A stretch of DNA of 64,000 nucleotides from CP2-2F sp034432555 (GTDB lineage: Bacteria; Chloroflexota; Anaerolineae; Aggregatilineales; UBA2796). The position numbers and the translations under genes were made by a program. Where the stretch lies: assembly GCA_034432555.1 (NCBI GenBank), contig DAOUBW010000002.1, positions 9,672 through 73,671 on the forward strand, given 5' to 3'. Within the stretch, counting starts at the first letter, position 1, and each line of letters opens with the position of its first letter. This document shows, piece after piece, positions 1 through 8,685 of the stretch. The notes beneath the pieces were generated by a model. That model ran no database searches, was not told the origin of the DNA, and was given only the letters and a program-made list of their open reading frames with translations.

Positions 1-247
1 ACCCCTATCATGATTTGCTAATCTTCAAATTATTGACTAACCTTGTAAAAAAGTATAACATGGCTTCATCGAGCATTTGACAATCTTATGACTAGAAAAT
101 CAATAAAACAAAGGATGGGTGTGAGAAAAACCCTCTCAAAACCAATGCTTATCAAGGCACGCCAGCACGATTTAAATGTGAAATAGTCTCTGGAAAGAAT
201 TTCTCTTGCGAGGCTCTCTATAAATTTTACGCAAGGAGATAAACCCT
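1..247 (+). promoter_or_regulatory. AT-rich leader and promoter region of the sigma factor gene
   Basis: This AT-rich stretch carries no convincing gene. It holds two possible -35 hexamers: TTGACT at 33-38, followed 15 bases later by TATAAC at 54-59, and TTGACA at 77-82, with only a poor -10 about 18 bases on. A strong ribosome binding site, AAGGAG at 233-238, sits nine bases before the ATG at 248 and fixes the start of the sigma gene. Promoter placement is tentative because neither pair has both a good hexamer match and ideal spacing. Confidence 0.4.
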
Positions 248-1267
248 ATGGGTAAGCGTAGCACTACACACACAAAGCCCGTGTCGGAGCCTTTTGAGGC
301 AGACGAACACCAACTAGGCGATCATGCAGAACGGTCAGCACGTCCTACCCTTGAATTGGACTCCGACCTTGTGCAGTTCTATTTCCGCGACATTCGCCCA
401 GTCTCCTCGCCGTTGGTTGTGGAAGCTGAACGCAGCCTCGCCCGCGATGTTCAGCTAGGGCGTCAGGCGCGCCAGCGGCTGCGGCGCGCTGGGGAACTTT
501 CTGAAGAAGAGTGCGAAAACCTTCAACTGATGGTCGAAGTGGGCGACCGCGCTCGCCAAGAGTTAATTATGGCGAATACGCGCCTTGTGGTCAGCATCGC
601 CAAGACCTATCAAGGGCGTGGGCTCTCGCTGGCAGACCTGATCCAAGAGGGCAACTTAGGGTTGATGAAAGCGGTGGATCGCTTTGACCCAGAGCGCGGC
701 GTGCGCCTTAGCACCTACGCCACTTGGTGGATTCGCCAAACGATTGCGCGTGCGGCTGGGGATAGCGGGCGCACCATCCGTCTGCCCATTAATCAAGGGC
801 AGCGCTGGGGCAGGCTGCGCCGCACCTTTGAGGAACTTTCGCAACAACTTGGGCGCGAACCTAGCCACGAGGAACTGGCTGCCGCCGCCGATCTGACCGT
901 TGAGCAGGTGCAGGCAACCTTGATCGCCGCCCGCGAACCCATGCAGATTGACGAATTGGCAGGCGACGAGGAAGACCGCCCGCGTGAGGACTTGCTGGCA
1001 GATACCGAGAGCGAGCTGCCCGAACAAGCAACCAGCCGCCAATTGCTCTCGGAAGCGATTGAGCGCCTGCTGAACATGCTGCCACAGCGCGAAGCGGACA
1101 TCCTGCGGCTGCGCTATGGCTTTGATGATGGCGAAAACCACAGCATGGCACAAATTGGCGAAATCATGGGCTACAGCCGTGAGCGCATCCGCCAATTGCA
1201 GCACGAGGCGCTTCATAAACTGCGGATGCTTGACCGCAACCTGCAACTTGTCGAATATCTGGACTAA
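248..1267 (+). CDS. RNA polymerase sigma-70 family factor, RpoD/SigA-like without region 1.1
   Basis: This 339-residue protein directs RNA polymerase to promoters. Region 1.2 spans about residues 36-72. Region 2 spans about 100-170 and holds the core-binding DLIQEGNLGLMKAVDRFD block and the -10 recognition segment STYATWWIRQTI. Region 3 follows. Region 4 spans about 278-330 and has the helix-turn-helix ending in YSRERIRQLQHEALHKLR. The acidic region 1.1 of a large RpoD is absent, so it is either a short housekeeping factor or a group 2 paralogue. The ATG has an excellent AAGGAG site. The gene stands alone, convergent with the metal exporter. Family assignment is certain; primary versus alternative role is not. 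Confidence 0.93.
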   Translation: MGKRSTTHTKPVSEPFEADEHQLGDHAERSARPTLELDSDLVQFYFRDIRPVSSPLVVEAERSLARDVQLGRQARQRLRRAGELSEEECENLQLMVEVGDRARQELIMANTRLVVSIAKTYQGRGLSLADLIQEGNLGLMKAVDRFDPERGVRLSTYATWWIRQTIARAAGDSGRTIRLPINQGQRWGRLRRTFEELSQQLGREPSHEELAAAADLTVEQVQATLIAAREPMQIDELAGDEEDRPREDLLADTESELPEQATSRQLLSEAIERLLNMLPQREADILRLRYGFDDGENHSMAQIGEIMGYSRERIRQLQHEALHKLRMLDRNLQLVEYLD

Positions 1268-1316
1268 GCGCGAGTCTGCGGACGCTGTGTCCACCTGAAT
1301 CTCTCCCCTTTCGGTC

Positions 1317-1346
1317 GCACCCTTGCTAGGTCTATAGCAGGGGTGC
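1317..1346. terminator. Hairpin between convergent genes
   Basis: GCACCCTTGCTA at 1317-1328 pairs with TAGCAGGGGTGC at 1335-1346. This gives a 12-bp stem with one G-T wobble and a 6-base loop. It lies between the stop of the sigma gene and the stop of the convergent exporter gene. No T-run follows on either strand, so it may act as a weak bidirectional terminator or stabilise 3' ends. Confidence 0.5.
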
Positions 1347-1399
1347 GGCTGTTGTGGGAAGGGGCTTAAGCGTCTGGTGTGTCAGTCTGCGCGCTGCGC

Positions 1400-2788
1400 T
1401 CAGTCGGCGGGCTCGGTGTGAATGGTAACACGCTGCACAAAAGCCACCTCGCTGCGGATGTGCGTCTCGACCTGCTCGGCAATGGTGTGCGCCTCTTGGA
1501 CGCTCATGCTGCCCGGCAGCGCACAGCGCAGCATCACCGCATAGCCACCCGCCACCATCCGCACAGTGGCATCACCCCACACCGCATCCGGATAAGTGCG
1601 GCGCGCCACTTGCAGCGCCTGCTCACGCAGCACAATCGCGCTGCCGCTGTGCAGCACCACATCCGCCTGACGGCTGGCTGGCTCAATATGGGTGATCACG
1701 TTGCAAATTTCGGGCATGGTGGCGCGCACCCGATCTTCAAGGTCGGTGACTTGTGCGTGGGCAGCAGCGAGCGTGAGCAGTGGCGAAACTTCAACGTGCA
1801 TCTCCAGGGCGATGCCTTCAGGCGTCACAATTTCCGTCACCTCATGCACAGCCAAGCCCAACGCATCGGCGACGGAGCGCACCGCAATCGCTCGATCTGG
1901 CGGCGTGGCGTAGTGTGGCTGCACCTGCACCTGCACTTCCGCTACACCGCTCAGCGATTCCTTCAAGCGCGTTTGAATTTCACCGACGATGGCAGAAGCA
2001 CGCTCTGTGGTGGTGGCAGGCTGCACGCGCACCTCGACATCCGCGTGAACGGCATCCGAAGGGCCGCGGCTGCGAATGCGGCTGACCGACTCGACGCCCG
2101 CCACGCCTTCCACCACACGCTGCACAGCCTCCGGATCGAGCGCGGCGCGGTCTGCCAATACTTGCGTGGTCTGCTGCAAAATGGTGAAAGCAGTCCGCCC
2201 GATGAGCGCCACAATCAGCAACGCAACAAGGGTATCTGCCCATGTGACGCCCAGCAGCGTAAAAATAAGGCTGCCAATGACCGAGAGCGAGATGAAAATA
2301 TCGACCCGCGTCTGCGCGGCATCTGCCAACAGCACAGCGGAGCGCAAGCGCCGCCCTTGTGCCGTCTCGTACAGAACCACCACAATATTAATGACCATTG
2401 TGATGATCATCACCGCAAAGCTGAGCGGCGAAACATCAGGCGTGCTGCCATTCAGCAGGCGGTCAAGGGCAGTCGTCAGGATTTCCCACGCGGCAACCAA
2501 CAACAAACCGCCAATGGCAAGCGTGGCGAGCGTCTCAAACCGACGGTGTCCGTAGGGATGGTCAGCATCGGGTGGTTGCCCGGCAATAGCGGCAGCCGCC
2601 ATCCCGATCAGGTTTGAGGAAGCATCCATGGTGGAGTGAAAGCCATCGGCAACCATTGCCAGTGTGCCAGTCAGCACACCGATGATCAACTTGGCGGCAG
2701 CCACGCAAGCGTTTGCCACCAGCACACGCCGCAGCACGCGCCGCACTTGATCAAACCGCTTGGAATCAGGCAGCGACAATGCGCTCAT
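1400..2788 (-). CDS. Cation diffusion facilitator (CDF) family metal exporter
   Basis: This 462-residue inner-membrane antiporter should export divalent metal in exchange for protons. It has about six membrane helices in residues 20-210. The TM2 site is HSTMD (H51, D55), followed by the HPYGH loop typical of the family. The TM5 site reads QTRVD (Q159, D163), where most zinc CDF proteins have H or D before xxxD, so the substrate is uncertain. The C-terminal half, from about 215 on, is long for the family (usual total about 300) and probably contains repeated cytoplasmic dimerisation domains. It stands alone between the sigma gene and minE, both in other transcription units. Confidence 0.88.
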   Translation of the reverse strand: MSALSLPDSKRFDQVRRVLRRVLVANACVAAAKLIIGVLTGTLAMVADGFHSTMDASSNLIGMAAAAIAGQPPDADHPYGHRRFETLATLAIGGLLLVAAWEILTTALDRLLNGSTPDVSPLSFAVMIITMVINIVVVLYETAQGRRLRSAVLLADAAQTRVDIFISLSVIGSLIFTLLGVTWADTLVALLIVALIGRTAFTILQQTTQVLADRAALDPEAVQRVVEGVAGVESVSRIRSRGPSDAVHADVEVRVQPATTTERASAIVGEIQTRLKESLSGVAEVQVQVQPHYATPPDRAIAVRSVADALGLAVHEVTEIVTPEGIALEMHVEVSPLLTLAAAHAQVTDLEDRVRATMPEICNVITHIEPASRQADVVLHSGSAIVLREQALQVARRTYPDAVWGDATVRMVAGGYAVMLRCALPGSMSVQEAHTIAEQVETHIRSEVAFVQRVTIHTEPAD

Positions 2789-2872
2789 CTTATGAGGAAT
2801 CTCCCGATCAACGATGGGCAGAGTGTAACAGGCTTGATCAACACCGTGCAGGCGCGCCTGATCAGCGCGTGC

Positions 2873-3181
2873 TTAGGCATCGTCGGCAGTAGTGCTGTCT
2901 GTTAGGCTAACGCTGCCGCTTTGCATCGCGCGCACCAAAGGAATATCGGCAACCAGCCAGTTATCGCGCTGCCGCTGCTCAAGGTTGATCTCGACTTTAT
3001 CATGGGCGATAGGCACATATTTCGAGATGACTGCGATGATCTCATCCTTCATGCGCTGAATTGTCTCCGGCGGCAGGTCGCTGCGGTCAGTAACCAGCAC
3101 CAACTGCAAGCGCTCTTTGGCAACATTACGGCTGCCCGTCTGATTCCGACGCCCAAGTAGGCGCTCCCAAAAGCTACTCAT
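2873..3181 (-). CDS. minE: Cell division topological specificity factor MinE
   Basis: MinE stimulates the MinD ATPase at the membrane and keeps the MinCD division inhibitor away from mid-cell. The chosen ATG at 3181 gives a 102-residue protein beginning MSSFWERLLG, the expected amphipathic membrane-targeting start. The MinD-binding segment KERLQLVLVTDR follows, then the C-terminal dimerisation domain with VEINLEQR. The ATG lies inside the last codons of minD (8-bp overlap) behind an AAGGGAG site, so translation is coupled. A longer reading from 3214 would add 11 unrelated residues and is less likely. It is the last gene of the minC-minD-minE operon. Confidence 0.93.
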   Translation of the reverse strand: MSSFWERLLGRRNQTGSRNVAKERLQLVLVTDRSDLPPETIQRMKDEIIAVISKYVPIAHDKVEINLEQRQRDNWLVADIPLVRAMQSGSVSLTDSTTADDA

Positions 3182-4019
3182 CAAACACACTCCCTTGCCG
3201 CGCACCAGAGCCACTGAAAAGCCGCGTCAGCCGCTTGAAAAAGCCTTGTGAAGGGTTGCTATGGGTGTATGGCACGTTCTCGCCTAGCAGACGCCGTGCA
3301 ATCTCGTTGAATGCCTGCCCTGAGCGCGAGTTTGCCTCCGGCATTCCGCGATTGCCTGCGATCAAGACGGTTTCATCTTCAGGCACCACGCCGATCAATT
3401 GAATGGAGAGGATGTCCGTCACGTCATCGGCGGAGAGCATTTCGCCGCGCCGCACCATCTCCGCCTTCACGCGATTGATGATCAAGCGTGAGGGTGGGCG
3501 CTTCTCTAGCAGTTCGATCATGCCGATGATACGATCCGCATCACGGACTGCCGAAACTTCTGGGTTAGTAACAATTAGCACCTCATCAGCAGGCGCTACG
3601 GCATTTTTGAAGCCGCGCTCAATGCCCGCCGGGCTATCAATCAACACAAAGTCAAACTGAGCGCGCAGATCATCGGCAATCCGCACCATTTGGGCAGGGC
3701 TAACGGCTGTTTTATCGCGTTTTTGGGCAGCGGGCAGCACATACAGCTCTGGGTAGGCCTTGTGGCGAATGAGCGCTTGTTGCAGCTGGCAACGCCCTTC
3801 GACCACATCCACAATATCATTGACGATGCGGTTTTCCACGCCCAAGATCAAATCGAGGTTGCGTAAGCCAATATCGGCATCAATACACGCAACGCGCTTG
3901 CCCAAGCGTGCCAACGCTGCCGAAAGGTTGGCGGTCACTGTTGTTTTGCCCACACCGCCCTTGCCCGACGTGATCGTGATCACGCGGTTGGAAGCACCTC
4001 TGCCCATTGGCTGCATCAT
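3174..4019 (-). CDS. minD: Septum site-determining ATPase MinD
   Basis: MinD is a membrane-cycling ATPase that recruits MinC and is displaced by MinE, positioning the division septum. This 281-residue protein has the deviant Walker A motif KGGVGKT at 20-26 with its signature first lysine, the CIDADIGLRNLDL block, and the IDSPAGIE segment. A basic amphipathic membrane-targeting helix (GFFKRLTRLF) lies near the C-terminus. The start is behind a purine-rich GGGGGAAGAG stretch; the next in-frame Met is immediately adjacent. The gene lies 22 bp after minC and overlaps minE. Confidence 0.95.
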   Translation of the reverse strand: MMQPMGRGASNRVITITSGKGGVGKTTVTANLSAALARLGKRVACIDADIGLRNLDLILGVENRIVNDIVDVVEGRCQLQQALIRHKAYPELYVLPAAQKRDKTAVSPAQMVRIADDLRAQFDFVLIDSPAGIERGFKNAVAPADEVLIVTNPEVSAVRDADRIIGMIELLEKRPPSRLIINRVKAEMVRRGEMLSADDVTDILSIQLIGVVPEDETVLIAGNRGMPEANSRSGQAFNEIARRLLGENVPYTHSNPSQGFFKRLTRLFSGSGARQGSVFDE

Positions 4020-4041
4020 CTCTTCCCCCTGCGATTACCGC

Positions 4042-4734
4042 TTAGCCATCCCACGTCTCTGCTATAATGCGACCTTGCCGCACAAAGGCGATCTCAGGCT
4101 TCGGTTTGCGCCGTCGATCTTGTGGCGAAACTGTGATATAGCCGGCGATGCGAAGTTGGGTTGGCGCAAGGTCAAGCGCGCATACAAAAGCAGCCTCATC
4201 GCCATTGGCACCGGCATGAACGGTGCCGCGCAGCTTGCCCCACACAATGATGTTGCCGCCTGCCACAATCTCTGCGCCCGGATTCACATCACCGACCACA
4301 ACCACGCTGCCGCCACTCCGCACGGTGCGCCCGCTGCGTAAAGTGCGCGCCACCAGCACCGCCGCTGTGCCTACTTCCTCCGAACTTACTTCGGGCAGTT
4401 CAAGCTGACCGTGTTCAGCGACCAGCGACGTTTCCAGCCCCATATTGCGGGCGGTGCTTTGGGTGGTGGCGCTGGTGCTAACCACAGCCCACAGCGTAAT
4501 GCCGCGCTTGGTCAGCATCAGGCGCAGGCTATCCAGCTCATGCGGCAGCACCGGGCGTTCACCCACATTGAGGGCAATGCGCGCTTGTGCGCCGCTGAAA
4601 AAGGTGCGGTTTTCATCAATGCGCTTGGCAAGGCGGGCAACCAGATCGCCCCACTCATCGCCACTCGTCCTCAGGGTGAGCAGCAACCCTTCGCGGATGC
4701 CTTTAATTACGATTGAATCATCTCTAGCAGTCAT
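4042..4734 (-). CDS. minC: Septum site-determining protein MinC
   Basis: MinC inhibits FtsZ polymerisation when carried to the membrane by MinD. The N-terminal domain starts at DDSIVIKGIREGLLLTL. The C-terminal beta-helix (about residues 130-230) shows the typical run RSGGSVVVVGDVNPGAEIVAGG and then WGKLRGTVHAG. The ATG at 4734 places the first strand where family members have it. A GTG at 4770 would add 12 residues, but its GGAG is only one base away, too close to serve it. First gene of the min operon. The start is the uncertain part; the family is clear. Confidence 0.9.
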   Translation of the reverse strand: MTARDDSIVIKGIREGLLLTLRTSGDEWGDLVARLAKRIDENRTFFSGAQARIALNVGERPVLPHELDSLRLMLTKRGITLWAVVSTSATTQSTARNMGLETSLVAEHGQLELPEVSSEEVGTAAVLVARTLRSGRTVRSGGSVVVVGDVNPGAEIVAGGNIIVWGKLRGTVHAGANGDEAAFVCALDLAPTQLRIAGYITVSPQDRRRKPKPEIAFVRQGRIIAETWDG

Positions 4735-4904
4735 GAAATTTTGCTTAGAAACACCGAAAACGCTTATCACACTCCAGCCACGCTAATCCTATCACCTTAT
4801 GCCAAGCAACACAACCTAGCCACCCACAAAAGCGCGCCACCATGCAGCACATCTTAGCCCAATGCCTTTTTGAAGACGCCTGCCAACTACGGCAAAGTTC
4901 ATAG

Positions 4905-4920
4905 CGCCTGTCGGCAGGCG
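4905..4920 (-). terminator. Short hairpin downstream of the membrane transferase gene
   Basis: CGCCTG at 4905-4910 pairs perfectly with CAGGCG at 4915-4920 around the loop TCGG. It lies about 30 bp beyond the stop of the minus-strand membrane gene and upstream of minC, where a transcript end would be expected. No T-run follows, so the terminator role is only suggested by position. Confidence 0.35.
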
Positions 4921-4951
4921 TAGCGCCTTGTGTCGGGCTGTGCCAAGCTAA

Positions 4952-6736
4952 TCAGGGTTTCGCCACTAGGCGCGGATTGCGCCACATTGCCCACGCATAA
5001 AACGGCACGCCGTCGCGCACTGCCGTTTGATAGACCAGCACCACCGCCCGCCCGCGCCACGCGCTTAAATCCACGCGGATGGGGATCGGCGCACGCGCCA
5101 CTTGCACGTCAAACGTCCCCTCGTAAAGAGTCCGCACATGGCGGTTCTCGCGGATGCCCAAACGGAAATGCGCGCCCGTCTGCGGCACGTCGGGATGCGC
5201 CGCCAAGTTCTGCAAATCCACGTAGAGGTCTGCCTCAAAAAAGACCTGTTCGGCGTCGGGCAGTTGCAGGTATTGCTCGGCAAGGCTGGGCGGATGCTGA
5301 TACAGCACAACGGCTGCCTCAGGCACAAATGCATCCGCCGCGTGCGTCATGAAGACGGGCGGATCGGCGATGCCGTTCAGGAATTGCAAATGCGCCGCTG
5401 TGGGCTGTGCTGCGGGCGCAAAATCGTGAAACCAGTCGCCAAAGGCAGTCAGGCGGTGCGCGCCAAGCTGCTGTGCCGTCGCCAAATAGCCGCCGCGATC
5501 CGCATTGACACGGAACAGGCAGTTATCATAAGGGGCGCGCAGATAGTTCAGCACGCACAGCCGATCCTCAGGCGTGGCGATGTAAGTTGGTGTGGTCAGG
5601 TTGGCGAAGGCATAGCCCAGCAAAGCGCCGATCAGCAGCGCGCCGTTTGCCGCTCTGATCAGCCACCGTCGCTTGCCCACTTGCCAAACTGCCATCATGC
5701 CAAGCATCAGGAGCGCGATCCAAAACAGGTTGGCTGCCGTCACATAGCGTGAGGTGGTCGGACGCGCCCAAAAGTATTCCAGCAAGTCAGGCTTCACCCG
5801 CCCAAGCGAGGCTAAAGCGCCATTGGCAAGGCACAGCAAGATCAAGGTGATGGGCGCGGCAAAGCTGATCAACGGCACTCTGCGCCACAGGTAGGCAGCG
5901 TTGGCAGCCAGCAACGCCACGCCCAAGAGCGCGATCAGCAGGCTGAGCGCTTGGTAGGCAGGCTCATCTGGCACAAACGGTGCGCCAATGTAGCGCAGCA
6001 CATACAGCGGATAATCCCAAAGCTGCGCGCTCACCTCCGTTTGGAAGCCCTGATCAATGAAGGCATAGTTGGTGAAGTACAAGCCGATGTAGAGCGCCGC
6101 CGCGCCCAACCAGATGCCGTAGTGAGCAGGTTTGCGGTAGCCGCGCAGCCACAGCGCCGGCAGCATGGCAAAGGCAAGCGCCAAACCACTCAGATAGGCG
6201 TAGCTGGCGCCGATCACACAGGCGATGATCGGCAGCAGGCTGCGCCAACCGACCGGTAAGCGCACCAACAGCCAGAGCGCCGCCGCCGTGAACAGCAACC
6301 AGAAGAACCACGCCGTCTGAAAGCCCATCAGCCAGTTTTGGCGCTGCCGCACGGCAAAGATCAGCAGCGCCAGCGGCACTGCCAGCCACAGCGCACTGGG
6401 CGCGTGTATTCGGCGCTGGACTGCCAGCAGCACGCCAAAGCTGAGCGCTGCCAGCCCAAAGCTCACCCACATCTCAACGCGCACATCCCACGCTGCCCAC
6501 GCCGTGACCAGCGCCGTTGTGAGGTGTGTGAAGAAAATGCGCGGCTGATCGTGTGGCTTGAGCAAATCCGCCAGACTGAGCGTCCCGTCCACCGTCCGCA
6601 GCACAACAGGCGCGCTTGCCTGCCACTCGTCCCAATGCGGCACGTTCACACCGAAACGGGCGATGAAGGCAGCCGTGATCAGGGCGCTGAGCAGGCACAC
6701 CAAACCGATAGCAGGGCGGCTTAAGCGCAGCGTCAT
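4952..6736 (-). CDS. Multi-spanning membrane protein, probable GT-C-type glycosyltransferase
   Basis: This 594-residue protein has about ten hydrophobic helices in its first 400 residues and a soluble C-terminal domain. Near the end of the first periplasmic loop it carries HWDEW (about residues 33-37), which resembles the acidic loop motif of lipid-linked-sugar transferases. No finer family was recognised. The ATG at 6736 is chosen because GAGGTG precedes it at good distance and the upstream gene stops at 6744; a longer reading from 6805 would overlap that gene. It is the last gene of the DUF58, GT39-like, VWA operon, so it may glycosylate a cell-surface partner. Confidence 0.7.
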   Translation of the reverse strand: MTLRLSRPAIGLVCLLSALITAAFIARFGVNVPHWDEWQASAPVVLRTVDGTLSLADLLKPHDQPRIFFTHLTTALVTAWAAWDVRVEMWVSFGLAALSFGVLLAVQRRIHAPSALWLAVPLALLIFAVRQRQNWLMGFQTAWFFWLLFTAAALWLLVRLPVGWRSLLPIIACVIGASYAYLSGLALAFAMLPALWLRGYRKPAHYGIWLGAAALYIGLYFTNYAFIDQGFQTEVSAQLWDYPLYVLRYIGAPFVPDEPAYQALSLLIALLGVALLAANAAYLWRRVPLISFAAPITLILLCLANGALASLGRVKPDLLEYFWARPTTSRYVTAANLFWIALLMLGMMAVWQVGKRRWLIRAANGALLIGALLGYAFANLTTPTYIATPEDRLCVLNYLRAPYDNCLFRVNADRGGYLATAQQLGAHRLTAFGDWFHDFAPAAQPTAAHLQFLNGIADPPVFMTHAADAFVPEAAVVLYQHPPSLAEQYLQLPDAEQVFFEADLYVDLQNLAAHPDVPQTGAHFRLGIRENRHVRTLYEGTFDVQVARAPIPIRVDLSAWRGRAVVLVYQTAVRDGVPFYAWAMWRNPRLVAKP

Positions 6737-6743
6737 CCACACC

Positions 6744-8669
6744 TCACGGACGGCGTGCCGTGCGGCTGAATTTGCCCGCCGCCGCACCGCGTAAGCGCGG
6801 CGCACCCAAGCGCCGATGGTAGATGAACCACTCCAGCGCCAACATTACCAAGCCGATCAGCGCCAAGAGCGACCAAAACTCGCGCTGCCCGATCTCTTGC
6901 GGCGCTTCCGCCGCCGCGGCATCCGCGCCGCTGCCAAGCTGCACCGCACGCGGTGTGATGTTACTCTCACTCTCGCTGAACAGATTCACGGCAAAGAATT
7001 CTTGGCGCAAAAGCGACTCGCCGCTGTACATATCTACGCTGTAAATGCCAGGTTGGAGCGTCTCGGCATAGATGAGCAGCGGCTGATCGGCGCGGAAGGT
7101 GGTTGCCGCGCCGTCAGGGCGGATCACGCGCACCACGTCGGACTCTGGCGGCGGCTGAATGACGACGGTCTGCCCGATCTGTGCGCTGCCTTCCAAATTG
7201 AGCGCACGCGGCGTCTTGTACCATGCCGTCAGGTTTGCCAGCAGGATCGGATAGGCGATTTTCAGCGGCAAATCCGAATCAAGCAGGTTGAAGGGCAAAA
7301 TGGCGATGCGCCGTCCTTCAAATTCGCCTGCCAGCACCAACGCGCCGCCAGCAGCCTCGACCAGTGTATCTGCCCACTCAGCGCGGATTTGGCGGAAAAC
7401 GCGCACGTTCACATCGTTAAAGCGCAAATAACGCGTGCGCGGATCATCAGGCAGCACGCGGATAATCTGCGTTTGGTTGGTCGTGCCGCCAACTGAATAC
7501 AGGTTATTAGGCGGCAGATCGGGCGGCGGATTGACGATTAGGATGTTGGAATCGGGCAGCGTGGTTGGCAGCCAGCCGTCAAAGACATATAGATCGTAGC
7601 GCTCAGCGGGCAAGCCGCGATCAGGATCGCCGCGATAGACCTGCCAAGCGTTCAAGGCAGCCAAGCCGCGCTCTAAGAAGGTGTTGCCCTTTGTCATCAC
7701 GACGGCGCGCCCGGCAATGACAGGCGTATAGACGGCATAGGCGGTGTCATCAATGCTGAGGTGATCAGGCAGCGTGCTGCTGGCAGGGCGCGTCAACTGC
7801 GCTTCCACACGCCGAAACTCGGCGGGCAAATCGCTAACGGTCAGGTCGAGGTAGCTGTTGGCGGCAATCTGGTAAGGTGCAGCGCTGTGCAGCGTCCCAT
7901 CAAGGTTGAGGCTGAAGATCACATCAGCAGCCTGATCGCCATAGTTGGTGAGTCGGGCGTAAATTTGCGCCCCGCGCACAGGATCATCGCCGGTGGCAAG
8001 CGCACTGATTGCCATATTCTGCCCAGAGCTGCCGATCGGCACATGGCGCACTTCACCGTAGAGCGTTAGGTCGAGGTTAGCTGGCACGCCGCCATCGCTC
8101 AGCAGCAAGATCGTGAACTTCTCGGCACCCTGCGCGCCGGCAGCGGCAAGGGTCAGCGCGGCGTTCCAGTCCGGAATGCCTTTGCTCAGCGTCATGCGCG
8201 CTAAGGCGGCGCGCAGTCGGCTGCGGTCGCTGGTATAGTTTTCCAGCACTTCGGCGCTTTCCGCCACACGGATGATCGCCACGTTATCGTCGTCGCCCAG
8301 CGTGTCCACGGTCTCTAGGGCAAAGCGGCGGGCTGCCTCAAAGCGGTTGGGCTGCACATCAGTGGCGTTCATGCTGGCGGAAGCGTCAATCAGCAGCGCG
8401 GTGCGTCCGCTGGTCAGGGTTGGCACTTCGCTATAGGGGCGTGCCAATGCCAGCACCAACGCGGCAAGGATCAGCAGTTGCAGAAACAAGAGCAGGTTAC
8501 GGCGCAAGCGCTGCCACGGCGCGTTTGCCTCGCGGTCTTGCAAAAGCTGCCGCCACAACAAGGTGCTGCTCACCTGCACCTCACGGCGGCGCAGGCGCAA
8601 CATATAGAGCAAGATAATCGGCACAGCCAACACGCTGAGCAGCAACCCTAACGGCGCAAGGAAGGACAT
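6744..8669 (-). CDS. BatA-like membrane protein with von Willebrand factor A domain
   Basis: This 641-residue protein starts with two membrane helices (about 3-25 and 58-77) around the conserved BatA N-terminal segment LLYMLRLRRRE. A VWA domain follows, with an intact metal-ion-dependent adhesion motif DASAS (D95, S97, S99). A long beta-rich periplasmic region and one C-terminal membrane helix (about 605-625) complete it. Such proteins usually sit with a DUF58 protein and a MoxR ATPase; the DUF58 gene is two genes upstream but no MoxR is nearby. The gene begins 17 bp after the GT39-like gene. Confidence 0.85.
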   Translation of the reverse strand: MSFLAPLGLLLSVLAVPIILLYMLRLRRREVQVSSTLLWRQLLQDREANAPWQRLRRNLLLFLQLLILAALVLALARPYSEVPTLTSGRTALLIDASASMNATDVQPNRFEAARRFALETVDTLGDDDNVAIIRVAESAEVLENYTSDRSRLRAALARMTLSKGIPDWNAALTLAAAGAQGAEKFTILLLSDGGVPANLDLTLYGEVRHVPIGSSGQNMAISALATGDDPVRGAQIYARLTNYGDQAADVIFSLNLDGTLHSAAPYQIAANSYLDLTVSDLPAEFRRVEAQLTRPASSTLPDHLSIDDTAYAVYTPVIAGRAVVMTKGNTFLERGLAALNAWQVYRGDPDRGLPAERYDLYVFDGWLPTTLPDSNILIVNPPPDLPPNNLYSVGGTTNQTQIIRVLPDDPRTRYLRFNDVNVRVFRQIRAEWADTLVEAAGGALVLAGEFEGRRIAILPFNLLDSDLPLKIAYPILLANLTAWYKTPRALNLEGSAQIGQTVVIQPPPESDVVRVIRPDGAATTFRADQPLLIYAETLQPGIYSVDMYSGESLLRQEFFAVNLFSESESNITPRAVQLGSGADAAAAEAPQEIGQREFWSLLALIGLVMLALEWFIYHRRLGAPRLRGAAAGKFSRTARRP

Positions 8670-8685
8670 ATGACGTAACTTTCCA

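Noticed and set aside
1379..2617. Long plus-strand open frame opposite the CDF exporter
   Set aside because: Composition is histidine- and arginine-rich, typical of an antisense reading; the minus strand has CDF motifs.
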